A stretch of 16,443 bases of DNA from Paracoccaceae bacterium (GTDB taxonomy: Bacteria; Pseudomonadota; Alphaproteobacteria; Rhodobacterales; Rhodobacteraceae): positions 1 to 16,443 of the forward strand of contig JAAEZW010000008.1 of assembly GCA_018222665.1 (NCBI GenBank). Direction: 5' to 3'. Position 1 is the first letter of the stretch. The number at the start of each line of letters is the position of its first letter. A program made the translations under genes and the position numbers. Shown here one piece after another: positions 7,948 to 16,234 of the stretch. Below the pieces are notes generated by a model that saw only the letters and a program-made list of their open reading frames with translations, ran no database searches and was not told the DNA's origin.

Positions 7948-8890
7948 TTGCCGATTTCAGTTCTGAAATTATCTGGCTATCACGTGTCATTGTGGCCGTT
8001 GCGTGGTATTCCCCAGAGCGCCAAACACGACGCGAAAGCTTTTTCCCACCTAATCGCATGAAGTGTGCCTGATTGCGATCCATCGTGACGCTGTGGAGCG
8101 TAGTCCGTCGATGCGCAGAGTCACGATATCGCTTTTTGCACACCAATTCCAAAGGCGGCGATGACGATAGCTGGGCTTTGGTGTTTAAGTGGTGCATTTT
8201 CGCGACCAAAGCGCAGCGTTTCGATTTTCGGCGAGTGGTCAAAAAACCGCAAACTGAGCAGGCCACCTGCATCATATTCGATTGCTGTGTCCCACAATGT
8301 GTCCACAGATGAATGGCAGGTTAGGCGCCCTGATGGCGCAAATAGATCAATACGGATTCCATTGTGGCGCATAGAAACATGAACGTGAGGAAACTGCGTC
8401 CGGCCCGACAGCCCGATTTTCCCAAAACACCGCCCACCTGAACATTGTCACCTACTTTGACGGAAATGGACCCTTATTTCAGGTGGCAGTATTTTGTTTC
8501 CCAACCCTGATCATGGGCGATCACAACACCGTTTCCACATTCTTTACCATCTAATTCTGATGCACGTGCAGGTGTGTAAGTGATGTCCGAAACCCCATCA
8601 CGCAGGGCTTTGATCATGCCTGCAGCGCTCGCAATAACGTTCACACCAGTCGGATTGGCCAGTGGGTCGCGAATTGCAAAATCTGTGCCTGTATGTCCGT
8701 CATAGGTTAACGGACCACACCGCATGTCAGAGGCCCCGGATGTGGGGTCATGATCCATGAACTGTTGAATATAACAATGAGTATCCTAGGCGCAATCAAC
8801 CGGCAGCGCCATTCGAAATTCTTGGGCCCATAATGACAATGGGGCAGCACAGGCCGCCCCAAATATCTGTATCACTCGACGCAGAATCAA
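7934..8890 (-). pseudogene. M23 family (LytM) metallopeptidase, broken by two stops and three frame breaks
   Basis: Joining the - strand frames gives a recognisable exported M23 endopeptidase, which would cut peptide cross-links in peptidoglycan. Visible parts: an N-terminus with two Arg and a hydrophobic stretch (ILRRVIQIFGAACAAPLSLW), DGHTGTDFA with the zinc-binding H and D, a CGNGVVIAH strand, FPHVHVS with the HxH motif, and a C-terminal beta-domain ending AITVP. Disabling changes from 5' to 3': TAG at 8788-8786 after the DCA triplet, where relatives have Leu; TAA at 8476-8474 after YCHLK; loss of one base in a T run at 8417-8420 (+ strand), between VLGK and IGLSG; loss of one base in the T run at 8133-8137, after GVQK; and a further frame break near 8103-8108. 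The likely original start is a TTG at 8890 overlapping the clpA stop (TTGA); a GTG at 8875 is an alternative. Zinc ligands survive but lie in different frames. A longest intact piece of 94 codons (8474-8758) has no HxH and cannot be active. Confidence 0.88.
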
Positions 8891-11220
8891 TCCGCTGTCA
8901 ACAATGGTGGCTTTTCGCCGGTGATCTGGCGTTTTTGTGGACCACGTATGTCCAGTTTCAATTCGCCGTCGCGCACAGTGACCCGCACCAGCCCACCTTT
9001 GACCAATTTGCCGAACAACAATTCATCGGCCAATGGGCGTTTGATATGTTCCTGGATAATCCGCGCAAGCGGCCGTGCGCCCATGCGGTCATCATAGCCT
9101 TTTTCACCCAACCATTCGGCGGCCGATTTGGTCAGTTCGATTGAAACATCGCGGTCCATCAATTGCGCCTCTAGCTGAAGCACAAACTTTTCAACCACCT
9201 TAAGGATAACCTCTTTCGGCAGAGCACCAAAACTGATTACGGCGTCCAAACGGTTGCGGAATTCTGGTGTGAATGTCCGCTCGATCGCGGCGGTGTCTTC
9301 ACCCTCGCGGCGAGCGCGTCCAAATCCAACCGCTGCTTTGGCCTGTTCGACCGCACCTGCGTTTGATGTCATGATTAGGATGACATTTCGGAAATCCACG
9401 GAACGACCGTTGTGATCGGTTAGGGTGCCATGATCCATAACCTGCAACAACACGTTATAGACATCTGGATGCGCCTTTTCGATTTCGTCAAGCAACAAAA
9501 CACAATGCGGATGTTGATCAACGCCATCGGTCAACTGTCCACCTTGATCGAAACCAACATAACCTGGAGGGGCCCCAATCAAACGGCTGACGGCGTGCTT
9601 TTCCATATATTCGGACATATCAAACCGCAGCAGTTCAACGCCCAGCGTATCTGCCAATTGTTTGGAGACCTCGGTTTTACCGACGCCTGTGGGCCCTGCA
9701 AACAAATAATTGCCGATTGGCTTTTCAGGCTCGCGCAAACCAGCACGCGCCAATTTAATTGCCGAGGCTAAGGCTTCGATGGCGTCGTCCTGTCCAAAAA
9801 CCACATGCTTTAGGTTCTTTTCCAGATCTCGCAGTACGGCTGTATCGTCCTTATTCACTGTCTTGGACGGAATGCGCGCGATTTTCGCAACCACATCCTC
9901 GATCTCTTTCAGGCCGATGGTTTTGCGCCGCTTGCTTTCTGGCAACAGATGTTGCGCTGCCCCCGCTTCATCGATCACATCAATCGCCTTGTCTGGCAAT
10001 TTGCGATCTGTGATGTAGCGTGCGGCCAGTTCAACTGACGCTTTAACGGCGTCTGCCGTGTATTTTATGCCATGGTGCTCTTCGAAATACCCTTTGATTC
10101 CTTTCAGGATTTTGATCGCATCTTGAACACTGGGTTCATTCACATCAATTTTTTGGAAACGGCGGCTTAGGGCGCGGTCCTTTTCAAAATGCTGACGGAA
10201 TTCTTTGTATGTTGTTGATCCCATTGTGCGCAGTTTGCCACCCTGCAATGCGGGTTTCAGCAGGTTTGATGCATCCATTGCACCCCCTGATGTGGCACCT
10301 GCGCCAATCACTGTATGAATTTCGTCGATAAACAGTACGGCGTCTGGATGTTCTTCCAACTCTGTCACAACGGCCTTCAAGCGCTCTTCAAAATCGCCAC
10401 GATACCGCGTGCCTGCAAGCAGTGCGCCCATATCAAGCGAATAGATTGTCGTTGCCTTAAGAACGTGAGGAATGTCACCAGAGACGATCTTACGCGCCAG
10501 CCCTTCGGCGATTGCGGTTTTCCCGACGCCTGGATCGCCAACCAATAGCGGGTTGTTTTTACGACGACGGCACAGGACCTGTACACAGCGTTCAACTTCC
10601 TTTTCGCGACCGATCAGAGGATCAATGTCCCCTTCGTTCGCCTTGGCATTCAGATCGACGCAATATTTCTGCAGTGCGCTTTCTTTCTTCTCGCCATTTG
10701 TTGCAGCACCTTCGCCCATTTGACCTTCTTCGCCAATTCCGTCTGCACCTGCGACAGGGCGGCTTTCGCCAAAGCTTGGGTTTTTGGCAACACCGTGTGA
10801 GATGAAATTAACCGCGTCATAGCGTGTCATGCCAAGGTCTTGTAAAAAGAATGCTGCGTTTGACTCGCGTTCCGCAAACATTGCGACCAAAACGTTTGCG
10901 CCCGTCACTTCGGTGCGCCCAGACGACTGCACATGGATCAGTGCGCGTTGGATAACGCGTTGGAATGCTGCGGTTGGTGCGGCCTCTGCACCGTCGATTT
11001 CCGTAATCAAGGACGTTAAATCTTCGTCCAGATATTCAACCAATGTTTCGCGCAATGATGGGATGCTGACATCACATGCTAGCAGAACACGCTCTGCCTC
11101 GGGTTCATCCAAGAGTGCCAATAATAGGTGCTCAAGTGTTGCGAATTCGTGCTGTCGATCATTCGCAAGTGCAAGCGAAGAGTGGATCGCATGTTCTAAT
11201 GTTGGAGAAAATGAAGGCAT
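8887..11220 (-). CDS. clpA: ATP-dependent Clp protease ATP-binding subunit ClpA
   Basis: ClpA is a cytoplasmic AAA+ unfoldase that feeds substrates, including N-degron proteins delivered by ClpS, to the ClpP peptidase. The 777-residue protein has two Clp N repeats (about 1-145), a linker, then two AAA+ modules. D1 has Walker A GDPGVGKT (228-235) and Walker B VLFIDE (295-300). D2 has Walker A GPTGVGKT (509-516) and Walker B VLLLDE (574-579). The ClpP-binding loop of the IGL/IGF type is seen as VGFG at about 631-634. There is no middle (M) domain, which rules out ClpB. The ATG at 11220 is preceded by AAGGAG. The stop overlaps the TTG start proposed for the M23 pseudogene, so the two were probably cotranscribed. 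No clpS lies next to it in this window. Confidence 0.97.
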   Translation of the reverse strand: MPSFSPTLEHAIHSSLALANDRQHEFATLEHLLLALLDEPEAERVLLACDVSIPSLRETLVEYLDEDLTSLITEIDGAEAAPTAAFQRVIQRALIHVQSSGRTEVTGANVLVAMFAERESNAAFFLQDLGMTRYDAVNFISHGVAKNPSFGESRPVAGADGIGEEGQMGEGAATNGEKKESALQKYCVDLNAKANEGDIDPLIGREKEVERCVQVLCRRRKNNPLLVGDPGVGKTAIAEGLARKIVSGDIPHVLKATTIYSLDMGALLAGTRYRGDFEERLKAVVTELEEHPDAVLFIDEIHTVIGAGATSGGAMDASNLLKPALQGGKLRTMGSTTYKEFRQHFEKDRALSRRFQKIDVNEPSVQDAIKILKGIKGYFEEHHGIKYTADAVKASVELAARYITDRKLPDKAIDVIDEAGAAQHLLPESKRRKTIGLKEIEDVVAKIARIPSKTVNKDDTAVLRDLEKNLKHVVFGQDDAIEALASAIKLARAGLREPEKPIGNYLFAGPTGVGKTEVSKQLADTLGVELLRFDMSEYMEKHAVSRLIGAPPGYVGFDQGGQLTDGVDQHPHCVLLLDEIEKAHPDVYNVLLQVMDHGTLTDHNGRSVDFRNVILIMTSNAGAVEQAKAAVGFGRARREGEDTAAIERTFTPEFRNRLDAVISFGALPKEVILKVVEKFVLQLEAQLMDRDVSIELTKSAAEWLGEKGYDDRMGARPLARIIQEHIKRPLADELLFGKLVKGGLVRVTVRDGELKLDIRGPQKRQITGEKPPLLTAD

Positions 11221-11334
11221 TGCCGCGCTCCTTTCAATGCTCGATCGCCATTTGGCGTCATCATGTATCTTATAGTTAAGTTTGGTCGCTTCTGCTCAGT
11301 GTTCAAGACTTGATTTTACGAATTCCCTAATTTT

Positions 11335-11361
11335 CAGACGAAAACAGCTGTTTTTCGCCTG
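11335..11361 (-). other. Hairpin between gloB and clpA
   Basis: On the - strand CAGGCGAAAA and TTTTCGTCTG pair over 10 positions, with one G-U wobble, around the loop ACAGCTG. The hairpin starts 8 bases past the gloB stop codon and is followed by AAAATTAGGG, not a T tract. It is therefore not a standard intrinsic terminator. It may protect the 3' end of gloB mRNA, or mark a processing site ahead of clpA. The rest of the 148-base gap shows the clpA ribosome site but no clear promoter. Confidence 0.4.
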
Positions 11362-11368
11362 TAATCTT

Positions 11369-12136
11369 CTAAAAGTTGTCTTTTCTTAATCGGATTTCCC
11401 CGAATACTTCTGCATCCGTTGCAGATGGCATGCCAAGAAGTTCGCGGATCTCGGGATCGTCTGGACGCAAAAACGGATTCGTTTGCTTTTCTTCACCCAA
11501 CTTGCTTGGGACGGTTGGCGTACCACTGGCTCTCGCCTCTTCAATGCGTGCAATACGATCCCGCAATGCGGGATTATCTGGATCGACGGTTATGGCAAAA
11601 CGCGCGTTTGCCAAGGTGTATTCGTGGCCTGAGCATACGGTTGTTGTGTCTGGTAACGCGCGGAGTTTGCTGAGGCTACTCCACATCTGCTTTGCGCTGC
11701 CCTCAAATAGGCGGCCACAGCCCAATGCCATTAGGCTGTCAGCGGTAAACACGATGTCCTGTTCAGCAAAATGCACGGCAATATGGCCAATCGTGTGTCC
11801 CGACACATCGTATACATACCCAACGGCGGACCCGATTGCGATATGATCACCGTCTGAAACGGGCTGGTCTAAATCAGGAAGGCGGTTGGCGTCCGCCTTT
11901 GCGCCAATCACGATTGGGCGATGGTTGGCAAGAATATCAGACAATCCTTGTACGTGGTCCGGATGATGGTGGGTCAGTAGCACATGCGTTATGTCCCAAC
12001 CCTTGGCACTGACGACCTCCAAAATTGGGGCCGCTTCGGGGACGTCGACCAATAAGGTGGTGCCGTCATCTGCATCATGCATCAAGAATGCGTAGTTGTC
12101 AGATAAGCAGGGAACAGTGATAAGTTCAAAAGCCAT
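11369..12136 (-). CDS. gloB: Hydroxyacylglutathione hydrolase (glyoxalase II)
   Basis: Glyoxalase II hydrolyses S-lactoylglutathione to D-lactate and glutathione, the second step of methylglyoxal detoxification in the cytosol. The protein is 255 residues, the family's usual length. It has the metallo-beta-lactamase metal-binding motif THHHPDH, followed by GHT, the bridging Asp in FTADSLMALGCGRLFEG, and SGHEYT near the substrate site. The C-terminal substrate-binding domain ends with TNPFLRPDDPEIRE and a short basic tail. The ATG at 12136 is preferred because GGA stands six bases before it; an ATG two codons upstream (12142) is possible. It diverges from the methyltransferase gene and precedes clpA in the same direction, with a hairpin in the gap. 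Confidence 0.95.
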   Translation of the reverse strand: MAFELITVPCLSDNYAFLMHDADDGTTLLVDVPEAAPILEVVSAKGWDITHVLLTHHHPDHVQGLSDILANHRPIVIGAKADANRLPDLDQPVSDGDHIAIGSAVGYVYDVSGHTIGHIAVHFAEQDIVFTADSLMALGCGRLFEGSAKQMWSSLSKLRALPDTTTVCSGHEYTLANARFAITVDPDNPALRDRIARIEEARASGTPTVPSKLGEEKQTNPFLRPDDPEIRELLGMPSATDAEVFGEIRLRKDNF

Positions 12137-12198
12137 GGTCATTCCATATGTTTATGTGCATCATGTACTCAGCTTTGCGGAAGACGTGAGAAGGTGCA

Positions 12199-12957
12199 AT
12201 GCATCTTGATGTTCAAGACCTAAAAAATTTCTATTACCGTCAGTCGCTCGGGCGGGCCGTGCAGCGTGTTGTGCGTAAAGATGTTGTGCGCCACTGGCCG
12301 GACACAACGGGTCAAACTGTGGTTGGTTTTGGATTTGCTGTTCCGTTACTGCGTCCGTTTCTTGCAAAATCACGACGTGTGATCGCGTTAATGCCGGGGC
12401 CACAGGGGGTCATGCACTGGCCAGCGAGTGCGCCGAATGTCTCTGTTATCACTGACGAATTTTCGTGGCCGTTGGAAACGGGACATGTTGATCGACTGGT
12501 TTTGTTTCATGGCTTAGAAAACTGTGAACATCCTGCTTACATGTTGGAAGAAGCGCGCCGCGTTCTTGGCCCGGGGGGGCGGGTTTTGTTCATCGTACCA
12601 AATCGGGCAGGGATATGGTCGCGCACTGATGCGACGCCATTTGGGTTTGGGCGACCCTATTCATTGGGGCAGTTGGAAACGCAGCTGCGTGTAAACGGTT
12701 TTTCGACTGAACGACATTCAACGACGTTGTTCGCACTGCCATCGCACAACAGAAGTTGGCAAAAGACAGCACCGTTTTTCGAAACTATCGGTCCGCGATT
12801 GCCGTTCGCCGCAGGTGGGTTGATTATGGTTGAGGCTAGCAAGCGCGCCAATCACAAAACAGGAACACCTTTGATGAATGCGGCCTCTAAACGCTTAGGT
12901 GTGCTTTCTGGGTTGGGCGCGAAGCAGGCCAAGCCAGTCATTTCCCCAAGACGATGA
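12199..12957 (+). CDS. Class I SAM-dependent methyltransferase (Methyltransf_11 type)
   Basis: The 252-residue protein has a Rossmann-type methyltransferase core. Motif I is VVGFGFAVP at about 41-49, a degenerate form of the usual acidic-GxGxG. The post-motif strand at about 96-101 (DRLVLF) is followed by HGLEN, then HPAYMLEEARRVLGPGGRVLFIVPN at about 111-135, the strand-4/5 signature of Methyltransf_11. No membrane segment is visible. The C-terminal 40 residues are basic and look unstructured. AAGG stands 5 bases before the ATG. Two tandem stop codons (TGA TAG) end the gene. It diverges from gloB across 62 bases, and I recall relatives next to gloB in Rhodobacteraceae. The substrate is unknown. 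Confidence 0.85.
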   Translation: MHLDVQDLKNFYYRQSLGRAVQRVVRKDVVRHWPDTTGQTVVGFGFAVPLLRPFLAKSRRVIALMPGPQGVMHWPASAPNVSVITDEFSWPLETGHVDRLVLFHGLENCEHPAYMLEEARRVLGPGGRVLFIVPNRAGIWSRTDATPFGFGRPYSLGQLETQLRVNGFSTERHSTTLFALPSHNRSWQKTAPFFETIGPRLPFAAGGLIMVEASKRANHKTGTPLMNAASKRLGVLSGLGAKQAKPVISPRR

Positions 12958-12994
12958 TAGTTTCGAATTGCCCCTTAAGATTCGGCTAAATTTT

Positions 12995-13014
12995 GGATTT
13001 GGCGGTCAAAATCC
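12995..13014 (+). terminator. Weak candidate terminator after the methyltransferase gene
   Basis: GGATTT (12995-13000) pairs with AAATCC (13009-13014) across an 8-base loop. The bases that follow (GTCAATTTT) hold only a short T run, so this would be a weak terminator. It lies 38 bases past the methyltransferase stop codon and upstream of the ATP synthase leader. Confidence 0.3.
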
Positions 13015-13126
13015 GTCAATTTTAAAGGCGCAGATGGTCGCACTTTGGCTAAACCCCTTTTTTCTAAGGATAAGAGGTTAAAAAAAACTTCGTTATAAAT
13101 GTTGCTTGGTTGGGAATGCTCTGCTA

Positions 13127-13197
13127 AATCCGCAGCGGATTATTGTTTTGCATAGTGCAAATTACTGAAACTATCTTGAATGTGTACTTAGGTGTAC
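13127..13197 (+). promoter_or_regulatory. Leader of the ATP synthase operon: two dyads, a spaced repeat and a weak promoter
   Basis: Within the 272-base gap before atpH are AATCCGC-A-GCGGATT (13127-13141), a perfect dyad followed by a T-rich stretch, and TTTGCA-TAG-TGCAAA (13147-13161), a second perfect dyad. GTGTAC occurs twice (13182-13187 and 13192-13197), one helical turn apart. A weak promoter could use TTGCAT (13148-13153) and TATCTT (13172-13177) with an 18-base spacer, giving a start near 13184; the second dyad would then overlap its -35. The first dyad may also act as a terminator for upstream transcripts. Nothing else was recognised in this gap. Confidence 0.35.
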
Positions 13198-13229
13198 CTC
13201 CATTCGGGACAAACATCGAAAGGGTGGAC

Positions 13230-13790
13230 GTGTCCGAACCAACTTCGATCTCTTCCGGCATCGCCGAGCGATATGCGGCAGCAATCTTTGACCTCGCCAA
13301 AGATGAGTCGGGACTAGCCACATTAGAGAAACACGTCGCGGAGCTAAGCGCAGCGCTCGAGGCGAGCCCTGAGCTGAACGTCCTGATCAACTCACCTGTT
13401 TATTCGCGTGATGAACAATGTGCAGCCATTTCAGCCGTAGCCGCGAAAATGAAACTTATGCCAACACTTGCCAATGCGTTGGCTTTGATGGCCACAAAGC
13501 GTCGCTTGTTCGTACTGCCAGCATTGATTGGTCAATTGCGCACATTGATCGCCGGAGAAAAAGGCGAAGTAACCGCCGAAGTTATCTCGGCCAAAGCGAT
13601 GACGAAAACGCAGATTGACAAATTGGCCAAAGCGATCAAAGCGCGCATTGGCAAAGATGTGAATATCGACGCGTCTATTGATGATGCCCTCATCGGTGGT
13701 CTTGTCGTTAAAGTGGGCTCTAAAATGATCGACACGTCGATCCGCTCCAAACTAAATTCCCTTCAGAATGTAATGAAAGAGGTCGGATAA
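13230..13790 (+). CDS. atpH: ATP synthase F1 subunit delta
   Basis: The delta subunit joins the top of the F1 head to the peripheral stalk of ATP synthase on the cytoplasmic face. The chosen product has 186 residues, the usual length, starting at a GTG (VSEPTSISSGIAERYAAAIF). A longer reading from a TTG at 13143 would add 29 residues unlike the family's N-terminus. The GTG is also preceded by AAAGGGTGG. The N-terminal helical domain spans about 1-105, and the C-terminal part ends with the conserved DxSIxxxLIGGLVVKVGSKMIDTSI stretch at about 149-172. Its TAA is directly followed by the atpA ATG with no gap, so translation of the two is probably coupled. Confidence 0.95.
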   Translation: MSEPTSISSGIAERYAAAIFDLAKDESGLATLEKHVAELSAALEASPELNVLINSPVYSRDEQCAAISAVAAKMKLMPTLANALALMATKRRLFVLPALIGQLRTLIAGEKGEVTAEVISAKAMTKTQIDKLAKAIKARIGKDVNIDASIDDALIGGLVVKVGSKMIDTSIRSKLNSLQNVMKEVG

Positions 13791-15329
13791 ATGGGTATCC
13801 AAGCAGCCGAAATTTCTGCGATCCTTAAGGACCAGATCAAGAACTTTGGCCAAGAAGCCGAAGTGGCCGAAGTCGGTCGCGTATTGTCCGTTGGTGACGG
13901 TATCGCGCGTGTGCACGGTCTAGACAACGTACAAGCCGGTGAAATGGTTGAATTTCCTGGCAACATCCAAGGTATGGCGTTGAACCTAGAAAGCGACAAC
14001 GTTGGTGTCGTTATCTTTGGTTCTGACCGCGATATCAAGGAGGGCGACGTTGTTAAGCGTACAAATTCAATCGTGGACGTTCCTGCGGGGATGGGCCTAC
14101 TGGGTCGCGTTGTTGATGGTCTTGGCAACCCACTAGACGGCAAAGGTGCAATCGACGCATCAGAGCGCCGCGTTGCTGACGTAAAGGCGCCGGGCATTAT
14201 TCCACGTAAATCTGTTCACGAACCAATGGCGACTGGTCTGAAATCAGTTGACGCGATGATCCCGATCGGTCGCGGTCAGCGTGAATTGATCATTGGTGAC
14301 CGCCAAACTGGCAAAACGGCCGTGGCATTGGATACCATCCTAAACCAAAAAACATACAACGAAGCAGCTGGCGATGATGACAGCAAAAAGCTTTACTGTA
14401 TCTACGTTGCAGTTGGCCAAAAGCGCTCAACAGTTGCACAGTTGGTGAAGAAGCTAGAAGAAAGCGGCGCGATTGAGTATTCAATTGTTGTTGCAGCGAC
14501 TGCCTCTGACCCAGCACCTATGCAGTTCTTGGCGCCATATGCGGCGACAGCGATGGCAGAATATTTCCGTGACAATGGCAAGCACGCATTGATCATCTAT
14601 GATGACCTTTCTAAGCAAGCCGTTTCATATCGTCAGATGTCACTTCTACTACGTCGTCCTCCTGGACGCGAAGCATATCCAGGTGACGTTTTTTATCTTC
14701 ACTCACGTCTACTAGAACGTTCAGCGAAGTTGAACGAAGATCACGGGGCAGGTTCATTGACAGCGCTTCCGATCATCGAAACACAGGGCGGCGACGTTTC
14801 TGCGTTTATTCCAACAAACGTGATTTCGATTACAGATGGTCAGATCTTCTTGGAAACAGAGTTGTTCTACCAAGGTATCCGTCCCGCGGTGAACACAGGT
14901 CTATCTGTTTCTCGTGTTGGTTCATCTGCGCAAACAAACGCGATGAAATCAGTTGCGGGTCCGGTTAAACTGTCACTTGCGCAGTATCGCGAAATGGCGG
15001 CTTTCGCTCAGTTTGGTTCAGACCTAGACGCAGCAACACAACAGCTGTTGAACCGTGGTGCGCGCCTAACCGAGCTTATGAAGCAGCCACAGTATTCGCC
15101 TTTGACAAACGCTGAAATCGTATGTCTGATTTTCGCGGGTACAAACGGATACCTAGACAGTGTTGAAGTGAACCAAGTTGGTCGTTTCGAAGCAGGCCTA
15201 TTGGCGCACCTACGCGGCAAGCATGCGGACCTATTAGACTACATCACAAACGAAGATCCAAAAATCAAAGGCGAAGCTGAGACAAAAATCCGCGCCGCGT
15301 TGGATGAATTCGCAGCAGATTTCGCATAA
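13791..15329 (+). CDS. atpA: ATP synthase F1 subunit alpha
   Basis: The alpha subunit forms the F1 hexamer with beta and carries the non-catalytic nucleotide sites. At 512 residues it is full length. It shows an N-terminal beta-barrel (about 25-95), the P-loop GDRQTGKT (169-176), the Walker B strand LIIYDD (about 267-272), the [12 protein letters not shown] loop (288-299), and the arginine finger R375 in the [10 protein letters not shown] motif. A GAGG eight bases before the ATG lies inside the end of atpH. The codon use is odd: of 47 leucine codons I count 17 CTA, 15 TTG, 9 CTT, 5 CTG, 1 TTA and no CTC, while the neighbouring atpH and atpG use CTA only about three and two times. Confidence 0.99.
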   Translation: MGIQAAEISAILKDQIKNFGQEAEVAEVGRVLSVGDGIARVHGLDNVQAGEMVEFPGNIQGMALNLESDNVGVVIFGSDRDIKEGDVVKRTNSIVDVPAGMGLLGRVVDGLGNPLDGKGAIDASERRVADVKAPGIIPRKSVHEPMATGLKSVDAMIPIGRGQRELIIGDRQTGKTAVALDTILNQKTYNEAAGDDDSKKLYCIYVAVGQKRSTVAQLVKKLEESGAIEYSIVVAATASDPAPMQFLAPYAATAMAEYFRDNGKHALIIYDDLSKQAVSYRQMSLLLRRPPGREAYPGDVFYLHSRLLERSAKLNEDHGAGSLTALPIIETQGGDVSAFIPTNVISITDGQIFLETELFYQGIRPAVNTGLSVSRVGSSAQTNAMKSVAGPVKLSLAQYREMAAFAQFGSDLDAATQQLLNRGARLTELMKQPQYSPLTNAEIVCLIFAGTNGYLDSVEVNQVGRFEAGLLAHLRGKHADLLDYITNEDPKIKGEAETKIRAALDEFAADFA

Positions 15330-15341
15330 GGGGACGAGGCT

Positions 15342-16217
15342 ATGCCAAGTCTGAAGGACTTAAAAAACCGGATCGAGAGTGTTAAAAACACTCGTAAGAT
15401 CACCAAAGCCATGCAGATGGTCGCGGCAGCAAAATTGCGCCGCGCCCAAGAAGCAGCTGAGGCCGGTCGCCCCTATGCAGAGCGTTTTAACGCGGTATTG
15501 GGATCACTTGCGGCATCAGTCGGCGTCTCAGACTCTGCTCCGATGCTGCTTCGTGGTACGGGATCTGATCAGACCCACTTGCTTGTTGTCATGACAGCGG
15601 AACGTGGTCTGTGCGGTGGCTTTAACTCGAACATCGCAAAACTTGCAAAACAGCACGCAGCGGACCTTGTTGCTGCGGGCAAAACAGTCAAGATCATCAC
15701 AGTAGGCAAAAAGGGCCGCGACAGCATGAAGCGCGACCTTGGCGATCACTACATTGAACATGTTGATCTATCTGAAGTTAAGCGCATTGGTTATTCAAAC
15801 GCGCAAGATATCGCAAAAGGCGTCTTATCTCGTTTCGAGGCAGGAGAGTTCGACGTAGCAACTATTTTTTATGCGCGCTTCATCAACGTAGTAAGCCAAG
15901 TGCCAACAGCACAGCAAATCATCCCAGCGTCGTTTGAAGCGACCGAGGGTGATGCCGCTGCAACGCTATATGACTACGAACCAGACGAAGAGGCCATCTT
16001 GGCCGATCTTCTTCCACGTGGTGTAGCAACGCAGATTTTCTCGGCATTGCTGGAAAATGGCGCATCCGAGCAAGGTGCACGGATGTCTGCGATGGACAAC
16101 GCGACCCGCAACGCGGGTGACATGATCGACAAACTGACAATTGAATACAACCGCTCGCGTCAGGCTGTCATTACCAATGAGCTTATTGAAATCATCTCGG
16201 GCGCTGAAGCGCTCTAA
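15342..16217 (+). CDS. atpG: ATP synthase F1 subunit gamma
   Basis: Gamma is the central rotating shaft that couples the c-ring to the catalytic sites. The 291-residue product is of normal length. The long N-terminal helix contains [17 protein letters not shown] (20-36), the central part has [15 protein letters not shown] (about 83-97), and the C-terminal helix has [18 protein letters not shown] (about 248-265) and ends in [12 protein letters not shown]. It begins 12 bases after atpA, with GAGG close before the ATG, and is followed 17 bases later by atpD. It belongs to the same operon. Confidence 0.98.
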   Translation: MPSLKDLKNRIESVKNTRKITKAMQMVAAAKLRRAQEAAEAGRPYAERFNAVLGSLAASVGVSDSAPMLLRGTGSDQTHLLVVMTAERGLCGGFNSNIAKLAKQHAADLVAAGKTVKIITVGKKGRDSMKRDLGDHYIEHVDLSEVKRIGYSNAQDIAKGVLSRFEAGEFDVATIFYARFINVVSQVPTAQQIIPASFEATEGDAAATLYDYEPDEEAILADLLPRGVATQIFSALLENGASEQGARMSAMDNATRNAGDMIDKLTIEYNRSRQAVITNELIEIISGAEAL

Positions 16218-16234
16218 GAACCGGAGACGAAACT

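Noticed and set aside
8474..8758. Stand-alone small M23-like gene of 94 codons
   Set aside because: It is the middle of the M23 pseudogene: the same frame continues into matching sequence on both sides past the stop codons, and the HxH motif is missing from it.
7934..8890. Apparent frameshifts as sequencing errors only
   Set aside because: Two single-base losses are in short T runs and could be errors, but two in-frame stop codons are substitutions. The other large genes in the window contain many similar runs and stay open.
11279..11307. RpoH-type heat-shock promoter before clpA (CTTGAAC, 14 bases, ACCAAACT on the - strand)
   Set aside because: The -35 looks right, but the -10 matches the CCCCAT-type consensus poorly, so it is not listed as a feature.
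13143..13229. N-terminal extension of atpH from the TTG at 13143
   Set aside because: The extra 29 residues do not resemble any AtpH N-terminus, and the GTG at 13230 has a good ribosome site and gives the family's usual start.
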